A stretch of DNA of 64,000 nt, taken from Candidatus Rokuibacteriota bacterium. Lineage in GTDB: Bacteria; Methylomirabilota; Methylomirabilia; Rokubacteriales; CSP1-6. Where the stretch lies: assembly GCA_003220685.1 (NCBI GenBank), contig QHTE01000043.1, positions 124,001-188,000 on the forward strand. Direction: 5' to 3'. A program made the position numbers and the translations under genes. Below, in pieces: positions 44,565 to 52,613 of this stretch (its first letter is position 1; each line of letters starts with the position of its first letter). The notes under the pieces were generated by a model. It ran no database searches. It worked only from the letters and a program-made list of their open reading frames with translations, and had not been told where the DNA came from.

Positions 44565-45377
44565 CTACCAGACGCGAAGTGACCGCAGAGCGGCGGGCAG
44601 GAACCTCCGCGACCCGAACCGGATCAGCTCCAAAGTGATGTTGTCCGGCCCCCCGCGCTCGTTCGCCAGCGCCACCAGCTTCTCGCAGGCGCGGCGCAGC
44701 GGTCGAATCCGCGCGAGCCGCCGGATCTCGTGCGGTCTCACCTGTCGCGTGAGACCGTCCGTGCACAGCACCAGCGCGTCCCCGCTCTGGAGCGCGAGCG
44801 GTCCCTGAACCTCGATCTCGACGTCCTCGGCGAGGCCCAGGGCCCTCAGGATGACGTGGGCGCTCGGGTGGTGCTCGGCTTCCGTCGCGCTGAGCACGCC
44901 GCCGCGGACCAGCTCGGCGACGAGTGAGTGGTCCTCGGTCAGCTGACGGATCTGGCGGCCCCGGACCAGAAAGGCGCGACTGTCGCCCACGTGGGCCAGG
45001 AACGCGTCGTGGTCGCGGATGACCAGCGCGGTGAGCGTCGTCCCCATCGGCCCCTCGCCCGCGGCGAGCCGGCTCTCGCGATACACGGCCTCGTTGGCGA
45101 TCTGGACGGAGACGCGCAGCGCCTCCGGGAGCGGCTCCGAGCGCGCGGCCTCGTAATACGTGTGGTGCAGCGACTCGACGGCGAGGCGACTGGCCACGTC
45201 GCCCCGCGTGTAGCCGCCCATTCCGTCGGCGACGACGAAGAGACGTCCGCGCGACTGGAGAAGCTCCGGATCCTCCGGCTCGAAGGCGCCGACGAAGTCC
45301 TCGTTTCGGGTGCGGACCCGGCCGATGTCGGTGAGGTGAGCGAACGTCACGATCGCCACCCGCGCGGCCTCGCCCAT
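44565..45377 (-). CDS. PP2C-type Ser/Thr phosphatase
   Basis: 270 residues. Metal motifs in order: GRVRTRNEDF, VVADGMGGYTRG, GTTLTALVI, AHVGDSRAFLVR, CTDGLTRQV, and GGPDNITLELI. All are intact, so the enzyme should dephosphorylate Ser/Thr with Mn2+ or Mg2+. Start ATG at 45377 overlaps the lipoprotein stop by one base (TGATG). It is the last gene of the FHA-kinase-lipoprotein-phosphatase operon and probably reverses the kinase. Confidence 0.9.
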   Translation of the reverse strand: MGEAARVAIVTFAHLTDIGRVRTRNEDFVGAFEPEDPELLQSRGRLFVVADGMGGYTRGDVASRLAVESLHHTYYEAARSEPLPEALRVSVQIANEAVYRESRLAAGEGPMGTTLTALVIRDHDAFLAHVGDSRAFLVRGRQIRQLTEDHSLVAELVRGGVLSATEAEHHPSAHVILRALGLAEDVEIEVQGPLALQSGDALVLCTDGLTRQVRPHEIRRLARIRPLRRACEKLVALANERGGPDNITLELIRFGSRRFLPAALRSLRVW

Positions 45378-46102
45378 CACTCGGTGCTCCGCTTGCCTAG
45401 CCGCGCTTCGCTCGCCTCGACGGCGCTGATGAGTCCCCGGACGGGGGGGGGCGCCTGGCGACGGCACGACGCCGTCGCGCCGTCCAGCGCCGCGAGCCGG
45501 CGAATTTCCTCGCCCGCTCGCTCCGACCGCCCCAGGGCGAAGTGGGCGAGCACCAGATGGCAGCGTGCGTCGACCAGTGACTTGAGCCGCACCGGCGCCG
45601 GTGAGAGCCCCTCCAGCTCGACGAGGGCCTGGCCGAATGCGGTCACCGCCTCGCGGAAGTGGGCCGCCTGGTAGGCGGCCTTGGCCTTGGCCAGGGCGAT
45701 CTCCGGCGATCCCGATTCGCTCTCGCGCCGACGGTACTCGAGCAGGGCCTGCGCCAGCGCGCGTTGCTCCTCACTCCACTGATTCTTTCCGAGCGCGGTG
45801 TAGGCCTGGGCCAGTGTCTGGTGGACTTCGACCAGCTCTTCCAGGCGGAGCGCGGGCTCGTCGATCAGCTCGACGTCCCACATCGCCTGGCGCAGCGAGC
45901 GCGCCGCGGCGTCGTATTCACGGGCGCGGAGATGGCTCAGCCCGCGATCGAGATTCGCCCGCTGCTCGCGGTCGGCGCCCGCCAGCGTGTACTTCGCGAA
46001 CTTGACGCCCGGAAGGTCTCGCGTGAGCTCTTGGGTAGTGGCGCAGCCTCCGCTCAGCAGACAGACGAGGCCGAGAAGTCCGCCGACGCGCGTGGCGTTC
46101 AC
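45377..46102 (-). CDS. Lipoprotein with TPR-like helices
   Basis: 241 residues from the GTG that overlaps the kinase stop (GTGA). A lipoprotein signal ends in LLSGGC (Cys about 20). The mature part is helical with repeating pairs (REQRANLDRGLSHLRAREYD, then ALRLEELVEVHQTLAQAYTA), TPR-like. The minus-strand message has a run of nine C near the 3' end (45443-45451). Outer- or inner-membrane lipoprotein, perhaps sensing for the kinase it follows. No named family. Confidence 0.75.
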   Translation of the reverse strand: MNATRVGGLLGLVCLLSGGCATTQELTRDLPGVKFAKYTLAGADREQRANLDRGLSHLRAREYDAAARSLRQAMWDVELIDEPALRLEELVEVHQTLAQAYTALGKNQWSEEQRALAQALLEYRRRESESGSPEIALAKAKAAYQAAHFREAVTAFGQALVELEGLSPAPVRLKSLVDARCHLVLAHFALGRSERAGEEIRRLAALDGATASCRRQAPPPVRGLISAVEASEARLGKRSTE

Positions 46103-47661
46103 TGCTCGATGAACCGTCCGGTATTGAAGTCGTAGCTGAGCCGCACCGGCGCCTCGGGCGTGTGTCGAGCGGTGACTCGCAGCAGGCGTTCGGGGCTTCG
46201 CTGTCCTTCCATCTGGAAGCGCACGCGATGCTCTCCGATCGGGACGCGCAGGCACGCCGTGGGCGTGTAGCCCAGGGGCCGGTCGTCGACGTAGACCTCG
46301 GCGAACGGCAGGGCGTTCACGCTGAGGCACCTCGACTCCTGGGGCGTCGCGGCGACGGGCACGGCCGATGTCGGGGCCGTCGCGGCCGGGGCCGCCGTAA
46401 TCGGGGTCACCGGCCGTGCGGCCGGAGCTCTCACGGTCGAGGGGCTCACGGTCGGGACCGTCGCGATCTTGGCTAACGAGCCCGGAGTCGTCGCGCTCGA
46501 AGTGGTCGCAGCCGGCGTTGTCGCGGCCGGCGCCGACGCGGTCGGTGCCGCGGTCGAGTGCGTCGCCTTCGGAGTCGCCGGTCGCGCTGCCGCCGGTTCC
46601 ATCTCACGCGTGACGCCCGCCGCCGATGTGGCGGTCGGCGGGCGGTCGGGACCGCGGCGAAGGCCCGCCCACGTTCCGAGCCCGACGGCCACCAGACACA
46701 CCGCACCGACTGTGACGCGGACGGGGCGCGACAGGAGTCTCGAGCGCCGCAGGTCGCGCGCGGCCTCGCGCACGGCACGCAGGCTCCACGTCCGTCGTTG
46801 GCCGGTCGCCGCCTCGCGCAGGGCGTTGGCAAAGTCCGTCGCGGTCGCGTATCGCGCCTCCGGCTCCTTGGCCAGCGCGCGCCGCAGTACGCGGTCCAGA
46901 GCGGACGGAAGCTCGGCGACGTGGTGGCGGACGGACGGCGGCTCGAGGTTGACGATACGATAGAGCACAGCGGCGAGATCGGCGGCGTTGAATGGATCGA
47001 CCCCGGTGAGGGTTTCGTAGAGCACGACACCGACGGAGAACAGGTCGCTCCGCGGGTCGGCGGCCTGGCCTCGCACCATCTCGGGCGACATGTAGGCCGG
47101 CGTCCCCAGCATCGTGCCGGTCTGCGTGTGACTCGCGCCCACGATGCGGGCCGTGCCGAAGTCCGTGACCTTCGTGACACCGGGCCCGACGAGGATGTTT
47201 CGAGGCTTGATGTCCCGATGAACGACGCCGTGGCGGTGGGCGTAGTCGAGCGCCGCACAGACCTGTACGACGATCCCCACCGCGTCGGCCAGGGCAAGGG
47301 GCCGGCCGCCGAGCATGAGGTCGGCGAGCGTGCCGCCCTCGATGTACTCCATGACCATGAACGGCCGGTCGTCGGCCTCGCCAACGTCGTGAACGGCGAC
47401 GATCGCTGGATGTGTGAGCCGGCCCGCCGCCACCGCTTCTTGATGAAAGCGCTGCTTGAGGCTGATGCCCGACTCTTCCAGGGAAACCAGCTCCGGGCGG
47501 AGGATCTTCATCGCCACCAGACGATCGAGCTTGGGATCGTGCGCCTTGTACACGACGCCGCTCGTGCCCCGGCCGAGCTCCGAGAGGAGCTCGTAGCGGC
47601 CGTAGTAGAGCGGCGCGCGCTCGGCTGGCCTGCGCCCGGCCGGCCACGTCTCTTCGATCAT
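46099..47661 (-). CDS. Ser/Thr protein kinase (Pkn type) with PEGA domain
   Basis: 520 residues from the ATG overlapping the FHA stop (ATGA). Kinase domain about 25-290: ELGRGTSGVV (glycine loop), VAMKIL (Lys), GVVHRDIKPRNILVG (HRD), TDFGTARIVG, GTPAYMSPEM (activation segment and APE). A membrane segment follows (about 325-345, VTVGAVCLVAVGLGTWAG), then an Ala/Thr/Pro-rich linker, and a C-terminal PEGA-like domain (FAEVYVDDRPLGYTP) in the periplasm. Likely phosphorylates FHA-linked proteins. Confidence 0.93.
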   Translation of the reverse strand: MIEETWPAGRRPAERAPLYYGRYELLSELGRGTSGVVYKAHDPKLDRLVAMKILRPELVSLEESGISLKQRFHQEAVAAGRLTHPAIVAVHDVGEADDRPFMVMEYIEGGTLADLMLGGRPLALADAVGIVVQVCAALDYAHRHGVVHRDIKPRNILVGPGVTKVTDFGTARIVGASHTQTGTMLGTPAYMSPEMVRGQAADPRSDLFSVGVVLYETLTGVDPFNAADLAAVLYRIVNLEPPSVRHHVAELPSALDRVLRRALAKEPEARYATATDFANALREAATGQRRTWSLRAVREAARDLRRSRLLSRPVRVTVGAVCLVAVGLGTWAGLRRGPDRPPTATSAAGVTREMEPAAARPATPKATHSTAAPTASAPAATTPAATTSSATTPGSLAKIATVPTVSPSTVRAPAARPVTPITAAPAATAPTSAVPVAATPQESRCLSVNALPFAEVYVDDRPLGYTPTACLRVPIGEHRVRFQMEGQRSPERLLRVTARHTPEAPVRLSYDFNTGRFIEQ

Positions 47662-48356
47662 CGGACGTCGTCCTTGAACGTGAGCCGGAGTGCGCCGATC
47701 GCGATCTGGTCCCCGTCGCGGAGCGTCGCGTGTCGCGTGGGCCCGTCGTTGACCCGCATGCGGTACCACCAGGACGTGTTGCGCACCTCGTACTGCTGGC
47801 CGACGCGGCTGATGTGCAGGTGACGCTTCGGAGCGCGGCATGCCACGCGCAGGTGGCACCCGTCGCCGCGGCCGATGACGACCTCGCTCTCGACTAGAGG
47901 GAAGGTTCCATCCTCGCCGCCGGCCTCCCAGCGTAGGTGAGCGCGGCGCTTCTCGACGATCGCTGCGCGCAGCCTGGTCAGCTCCTCCGGCCTCATCACG
48001 AGCGTACGACCAGGTTCGGCGTACCCGGCCCTCGAAGGGGTGTAAGGCTGAGGCGCCGGCGCGGCCGGGACGTGGTCGAAGAAGAGAGAGAACTTTCCGA
48101 ACGAGATCTCGTCACCACGCTTGATCGGCGCCAGGCCGTCGAGCCGCCGCCCGTTGAGAAGCGTGCCGTTGCCCGAGCCGAGATCCCGGACGAACCACTG
48201 CATGTCCTGACGGCGAAACTCGGCCTGATGGCGGGACACCGCGGCGTTGTCGATGACGACTTCCAGCCCCATCTCCCGACCGACCCGGATGATCGGGCAG
48301 TCGAAGTCGTAAACCTTCTGAGCGGTTCGCTCGACAACCAGTGTGAGCTTAGGCAT
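47658..48356 (-). CDS. Two-FHA-domain protein
   Basis: 232 residues. FHA 1 (about 5-90): GREMGLEVVIDNAAVSRHQA, DLGSGNGTLLNGRRL. FHA 2 (about 140-232): VIGRGDGCHLRVACRAPKRH, then RNTSWWYRMRVNDGPT. These domains bind phosphothreonine. First gene of the operon with kinase, lipoprotein and PP2C; the ATG is behind GGGAGGGATCAG. Such protein sets often control secretion or envelope processes, but no secretion genes are close. Confidence 0.9.
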   Translation of the reverse strand: MPKLTLVVERTAQKVYDFDCPIIRVGREMGLEVVIDNAAVSRHQAEFRRQDMQWFVRDLGSGNGTLLNGRRLDGLAPIKRGDEISFGKFSLFFDHVPAAPAPQPYTPSRAGYAEPGRTLVMRPEELTRLRAAIVEKRRAHLRWEAGGEDGTFPLVESEVVIGRGDGCHLRVACRAPKRHLHISRVGQQYEVRNTSWWYRMRVNDGPTRHATLRDGDQIAIGALRLTFKDDVR

Positions 48357-48367
48357 CTGATCCCTCC

Positions 48368-48400
48368 CCCATCTGGGCTCCAGATAGAGCAACAGATGGG
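48368..48400 (-). promoter_or_regulatory. Leader hairpins before the FHA ribosome site
   Basis: In the leader (minus strand) CCCATCTG (complement of 48393-48400) pairs with CAGATGGG (complement of 48368-48375); the latter touches the Shine-Dalgarno run GGGGGAGGGA. Inside, ATCTGG-AGC-CCAGAT (48371-48385) forms a rival hairpin. The two cannot form together, so translation may be controlled here. Confidence 0.45.
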
Positions 48401-48564
48401 CCACCCTGCTCGTCCGGAAAAATCATTGCTGCGCCGAAAGTTACCGAGGGGGCCCGGCTGGCTGGATGGAGCGCTTGGACAGGATCGGGCATCCCATTGA
48501 CGGAACTGACACGTTCTCAGCCATGCCGATCGAGCGCCCCCGGCACACTCCCGCCGCCCCGCGG

Positions 48565-50004
48565 TTAGAGCGGGAGCCTGGACTTGAGGATCTTGCCGGT
48601 CGGGGACTTGGGGAGGGCGTCGAGCACGATGAGCCGCCGCGGGTATTTGAAGGCGGCCAGCCGGTTCCGGCAGTGGGCGATCAGCTCGTCGGCAGTGGCG
48701 GCGCTGTCGGGGCGCAGCGCGACGAACGCGGCGATGTCTTCGCCGAGTTCAGGGTGGGGCATGCCGAGGACGGCCGCCTCCGCGACCGCCGGGTGCGCGA
48801 GAAGCACCGCCTCGACCTCCGGCGGGAACACCGAATAGCCGCCACGCAGAATGCGTTCGCGCTTGCGCCCGACGATGGTGACGAGGCCGTCGGCATCGAC
48901 TGTGGCGAGATCGCCGGTGCGGAACCATTCGTCCACGAGCACCTCGCGCGTCTCCTCGGGCGCGTTGATGTACGCGTCCATGGCCGAGGGGCTTCTGATC
49001 CAGAGCTCGCCCGGCTCGCTCGCGGCGACGCCGCGGCCGGCGTCGTCGACGATGCGGATCTCCACACCGGGGACCGGCCAGCCGATCGCGTCGGGCGACT
49101 CCTGGGGGTTCGCGGCCTGGTACGAGATCGGGCGGAAGAGCTCGGTCATCCCGTAGCCGCGCACGATCCGGATTCCCGTTCGGTCGCGCCATCGCGCGGC
49201 CAGCTCCCAGGGGCACGGCGCCGCGCCTGAGACGGCGAGGCGCACCGAGCCGAGGTCGGCGGCCGCGAGCTCCGGAGCGTCCAGGAGGCGGCGAAACATC
49301 GTCGCGACGCCGGGAAACACGGTGACGCGATGGCGCCTGATCGCCTCGATCACTCGATCGGGCGCGAAGCGCTCGACCAGGGCCACGGTGGCGCCGACGA
49401 GCAGGGGAGCCAGCAGGGCGCCGTTGAGACCGAACGAGTGCGCGAGCGGAAGCGTCGCCAGCACGACGTCGTCCGGGGTCAGCGCCATCACCGGTCCCGC
49501 CCACGACTCGATCGCCCGCTCGAGCGCCGCGTGCGAGAGCAGCGCGCCTTTCGGCCGGCCCGTGGTGCCGGACGTGTAGAGAATCAGCGCGGCTGTGGGT
49601 CCGGGCCCGGACGGTCGAGGACCAGCGGCCGCCGGAGCGGAAACCCCGAGTCTCGCGCGGAGCGGCCGGGCCCCGACGTGCGCTTCGTCGACGACCAGGG
49701 CGGGCGCGAGATCGGCGAGGATGGCGGCGCGCTCGTCATCCTTCAGGAGCGGGTCGAGCGGAGCCACGGTGGCGCCGAGCTTCCAACCCCCGAGCAGCGC
49801 GACGGCGAAGGCCCACTGGTTGCCGATCGTGAGCGCAACGCGGTCACCCGCCTTCACGCCCCGGGCGGCGAGCGTCTCGGCGATCGCGCCGGCCCGGCGA
49901 TCGAGCTCGCCGAACGCGAGCGCGCCGCCGTCCCAGACGAGCGCTGGCTTCTCGGGGGTGCGGCGCGAGGTGGCTTCGAGGCGCCGGGCGCAGTTGTCCG
50001 CCAC
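48565..50004 (-). CDS. Acyl-CoA/AMP-dependent ligase
   Basis: 479 residues. Adenylate-forming motifs: ILYTSGTTGRPKGALLS (A3), RGYGMTELFRP (A5), DEWFRTGDLATVDADG (A7), GRKRERILRGGY (A8) and LPKSPTGKILKSRL (A10 with Lys). It activates a carboxylic acid as AMP ester and then forms the CoA thioester. GTG start 8 bases after the UbiD stop. Substrate likely an aromatic or fatty acid; not shown by sequence. Confidence 0.9.
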   Translation of the reverse strand: MADNCARRLEATSRRTPEKPALVWDGGALAFGELDRRAGAIAETLAARGVKAGDRVALTIGNQWAFAVALLGGWKLGATVAPLDPLLKDDERAAILADLAPALVVDEAHVGARPLRARLGVSAPAAAGPRPSGPGPTAALILYTSGTTGRPKGALLSHAALERAIESWAGPVMALTPDDVVLATLPLAHSFGLNGALLAPLLVGATVALVERFAPDRVIEAIRRHRVTVFPGVATMFRRLLDAPELAAADLGSVRLAVSGAAPCPWELAARWRDRTGIRIVRGYGMTELFRPISYQAANPQESPDAIGWPVPGVEIRIVDDAGRGVAASEPGELWIRSPSAMDAYINAPEETREVLVDEWFRTGDLATVDADGLVTIVGRKRERILRGGYSVFPPEVEAVLLAHPAVAEAAVLGMPHPELGEDIAAFVALRPDSAATADELIAHCRNRLAAFKYPRRLIVLDALPKSPTGKILKSRLPL

Positions 50005-50012
50005 GGAGCGGC

Positions 50013-51368
50013 TTACGCGAAGAAGTCCTTGAGGTCGATCCGCTTCCAGACGTCAGCCGGCACACGGTGCCGGGGCGTGTAGGCCGCGAGCGAGGGCTTG
50101 GCCGTCGCGTCCACTCCCCACTTCGCGGTGTGGCCGTCCTCGCGCGCCGAGGGATCGAGATCGGAGCCTCGCGCGTTGGTGATGATCGTGATGTCGCGGT
50201 CCGGCTGGCAGCGCGTCGCGATCGCCCAGTTCACCTGGCGGTCGTCGAAGACGTCGACGTCCTCGTCCACCACCACGACGCGCTTCATGTAGAGGTCGGC
50301 GCCGAGCGCCGCGAGGATCGCGTTCTTCGCCTGGCCCGGAATACGCTGCTCGAGCGAGACGAAGCAGGTGAAGGGGCTCGGGACCCGCACCGCCTTGACC
50401 GACGGGACCATCGCGCGGACGGCGCGGAACAGATTCGCCTCCATCGGAATCGTCGACAGCAGCATGTGATCGAGATGGGCCACCGTGATGTCCTGGAAGA
50501 TCGCGTCTCGCCGGTGCGTGATCGCCTTGACGTGGACGATCTCGCGCTGCCGCTCGCCGAGGCTGTAGCCGGTGAACTCGCCGAAGGGCCCCTCGGGCGT
50601 GCGCTGCCCCGGCAGGATCTCGCACTCGAGCACCAGCTCGGCGTGCGCCGGCACCAGCACCTCGGAGGTGCGGCACTTCACCAGCTCGAGCGGCTCGCCG
50701 AGAAGCCCGCCCATGATCCCGCGCTCGTCCTCGTCGATCGAGCCGATGGCCAGCGCGCCGAGCGCGATCGCCGGATGCACGCCGATCACCAGCGCCAGCG
50801 GCAGGGGCTCGTTCCGCGCCTCGGCGATCCGCTGGAACTCCCAGAGGTGCTTGCCGGTCGTCAGGTGGATCGACGTGGTGTCGCGACTCTTGATCTGCAG
50901 CCGGTTGTAGGCGCAGTTCCAGATCTCGCGCGTCGGATCCTTCGCGAAGGAGATCGCCGCCGTGACATAGGCGCCGGCGTCGCCCTCGTGATGGACGATC
51001 TGGGGCAGGTCGTACAGATCGACCTGGTCGCCCTCGCGGACCACCTCGTGCACCGGCCCGCTCGCCACGATCTTCGGGGCGAGCGGCTTGTCCATCGCGC
51101 GCAGATACGTCGCCTGGGTCGCCTCCGGCGCGGCGTTCATCGCGGCGGCCAGGCGCGGCCGGCTGGCGTGAAGATTGGTGAGGACGGGGAACTTGGTGCC
51201 CTTGACGTTCTCGAAGAGCAGGACCGGCCGGCGCTTGCCCTCGCGCTCGAGCTTGACGACGAGCGCCGTGATCTCGAATCGCGGGTCGACCGACTTCGAG
51301 ACGATCTCGAAGTCGCCGGGCTTCCGGCGCTTGACGAGGTCGAGATAGCTCCGGAGGTCCTGCGCCAT
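50013..51368 (-). CDS. UbiD-family decarboxylase
   Basis: 451 residues. UbiD marks: NLHASRPRLAAAMN, CAYNRLQIKSRDTTSIHLTT, GSIDEDERGIMGGLLGEPLE, and the conserved EGPFGEFTGYSLGERQREIV with the catalytic Glu. UbiD enzymes decarboxylate aromatic or alpha,beta-unsaturated acids with prenyl-FMN. No ubiX (prenyl-FMN synthase) gene is in the window. The stop is 8 bases before the ligase start on the same strand; the two may act on the same compound. Confidence 0.9.
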   Translation of the reverse strand: MAQDLRSYLDLVKRRKPGDFEIVSKSVDPRFEITALVVKLEREGKRRPVLLFENVKGTKFPVLTNLHASRPRLAAAMNAAPEATQATYLRAMDKPLAPKIVASGPVHEVVREGDQVDLYDLPQIVHHEGDAGAYVTAAISFAKDPTREIWNCAYNRLQIKSRDTTSIHLTTGKHLWEFQRIAEARNEPLPLALVIGVHPAIALGALAIGSIDEDERGIMGGLLGEPLELVKCRTSEVLVPAHAELVLECEILPGQRTPEGPFGEFTGYSLGERQREIVHVKAITHRRDAIFQDITVAHLDHMLLSTIPMEANLFRAVRAMVPSVKAVRVPSPFTCFVSLEQRIPGQAKNAILAALGADLYMKRVVVVDEDVDVFDDRQVNWAIATRCQPDRDITIITNARGSDLDPSAREDGHTAKWGVDATAKPSLAAYTPRHRVPADVWKRIDLKDFFA

Positions 51369-51386
51369 GGCGCTTAGGATACTGAA

Positions 51387-52082
51387 TCAGGCGTTGCCCG
51401 GCACCTTCTTTCTGCCGACCTGTGTGTTGAGCCACCAGCCCAGGACGAAGATGATGACGGCCGGCACCAGCGGGATCAAGTTGATGCCCGGCGTCGAGGG
51501 ATCGAGATAGCGCGCGAGGCCCTTGTCCTTCAGGATCATCTCGCCCGCGACGTAGCCGAGGACGCCGCCGCCCACCCAGATGATCCACATGAACCGGTTC
51601 ATCAAGGTGGCCAGGATCCCGCTGCCCCAGACGACGATCGGCAGGGACAGCGCGATGCCGAAGACGACGAGCCGCAGATCGCCGTGGGCCGCGGCGGCGA
51701 CGGCGAGCACGTTGTCGAGGCTCATGATCGCGTCGGCGACGACGATGATCCAGACGGCTTCGCTCAGCGACCCGCCGTGGCGGACGTGGCCTTCGGCGCC
51801 CGTCTCGTGGTGGACGAGCTTGAACGCGATCCAGAGCAGGAGGACACCGCCGACGAGCTGCAGGAACGGGATCCGCATCAGGATCGTCGCGATCGTGATG
51901 AACGCCAGCCGCAGTCCGACGGCGCCGAGAGTGCCCCCGATGCGCCCCAGGAGCTGCTGACGCTCGGGCAAATTGCGGACGGCGAGCGCGATGACGAGCG
52001 CGTTGTCGCCGGCGAGCGTGAGATCGATGAGGATGATGCCGAAGACGCGGGCCCAGAATTCCGGGTCCATCAAGAACATCAT
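51387..52082 (-). CDS. TerC-family integral membrane protein
   Basis: 231 residues, about seven membrane segments. The two conserved acidic motifs are DLTLAGDNALVIALAV (segment 1) and VADAIMSLDNVLAVAAA (segment 4), typical of the TerC/YjbE group. These proteins are thought to export metal ions such as manganese or to help protect against tellurite. A tiny membrane protein gene lies immediately upstream on the same strand. The stop is 18 bases before the UbiD gene's start. Confidence 0.85.
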   Translation of the reverse strand: MMFLMDPEFWARVFGIILIDLTLAGDNALVIALAVRNLPERQQLLGRIGGTLGAVGLRLAFITIATILMRIPFLQLVGGVLLLWIAFKLVHHETGAEGHVRHGGSLSEAVWIIVVADAIMSLDNVLAVAAAAHGDLRLVVFGIALSLPIVVWGSGILATLMNRFMWIIWVGGGVLGYVAGEMILKDKGLARYLDPSTPGINLIPLVPAVIIFVLGWWLNTQVGRKKVPGNA

Positions 52083-52085
52083 ACG

Positions 52086-52181
52086 TCACTCCACCAACGC
52101 CTTCAGCAGCGCGACCAGCACGCGACCGACCACGATCAGCGCGACGGCGATCGCGAGGCCTTCGACCCGACTGATAGTCAT
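52086..52181 (-). CDS. 31-residue membrane peptide upstream of TerC
   Basis: A short frame with start ATG at 52181 and stop TGA at 52086. The peptide reads MTISRVEGLAIAVALIVVG, then RVLVALLKALVE: one membrane helix with few charges. A clear ribosome site GAGGAG sits 7-8 bases before the start. It ends 3 bases before the TerC ATG, so the two are on one transcript. It may be a small subunit or regulator of TerC. Not listed by normal gene finders because of its length. Confidence 0.55.
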   Translation of the reverse strand: MTISRVEGLAIAVALIVVGRVLVALLKALVE

Positions 52182-52264
52182 CTCGTGTCTCCTCGAGGTG
52201 AACGAGCGTTCGGAATTGGCCGCCCGGCGGCGGCGTGATTCAGGAGACGAACGGGATGACGGAG

Positions 52265-52588
52265 CTAGTGGTCTTCGGGCGAGGACGCGCGACTGCTCGA
52301 GGGTCGATGCGCCAGCCTGACGTGCCGGACCCAGACCTCACCGGTCACCGAGCCGATCGCCGGGGCCGGTGAGACCGACGCGCGGGACGACCGGTCGAGC
52401 TCAACGCGCTCTCGAGCCGTCGACCGCGCCGCCACGGGCGCGCGCTTGGCGTGGGACTCGCGCCCGCCCTGCAGCGAGTGCTCGATCTCCGAGTCCTGGA
52501 TCTCGAACTCGAAGGCGCCGGGCAGCGGCGTCGCCAGATCGAACGAGAGCCAGGCGGTCAGGAGCAGGAGGATCCGCCGAGTTCTCAC
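52265..52588 (-). CDS. Small secreted protein, unknown function
   Basis: 107 residues with a signal-like start (MRTRRILLLLTAWLSFDLA). The mature part begins PLPGAFEFEIQDSEIEHSLQ and then turns Arg/Ser-rich. No recognised family. It lies just downstream of the TPP enzyme gene on the same strand (25 bases apart). The late part of the frame is low in structure, so the real end could be earlier by frameshift, but the hydrophobic start argues for a gene. Confidence 0.5.
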   Translation of the reverse strand: MRTRRILLLLTAWLSFDLATPLPGAFEFEIQDSEIEHSLQGGRESHAKRAPVAARSTARERVELDRSSRASVSPAPAIGSVTGEVWVRHVRLAHRPSSSRASSPEDH

Positions 52589-52613
52589 CGATTCATTGTA
52601 CCCGGGCCCCGGA

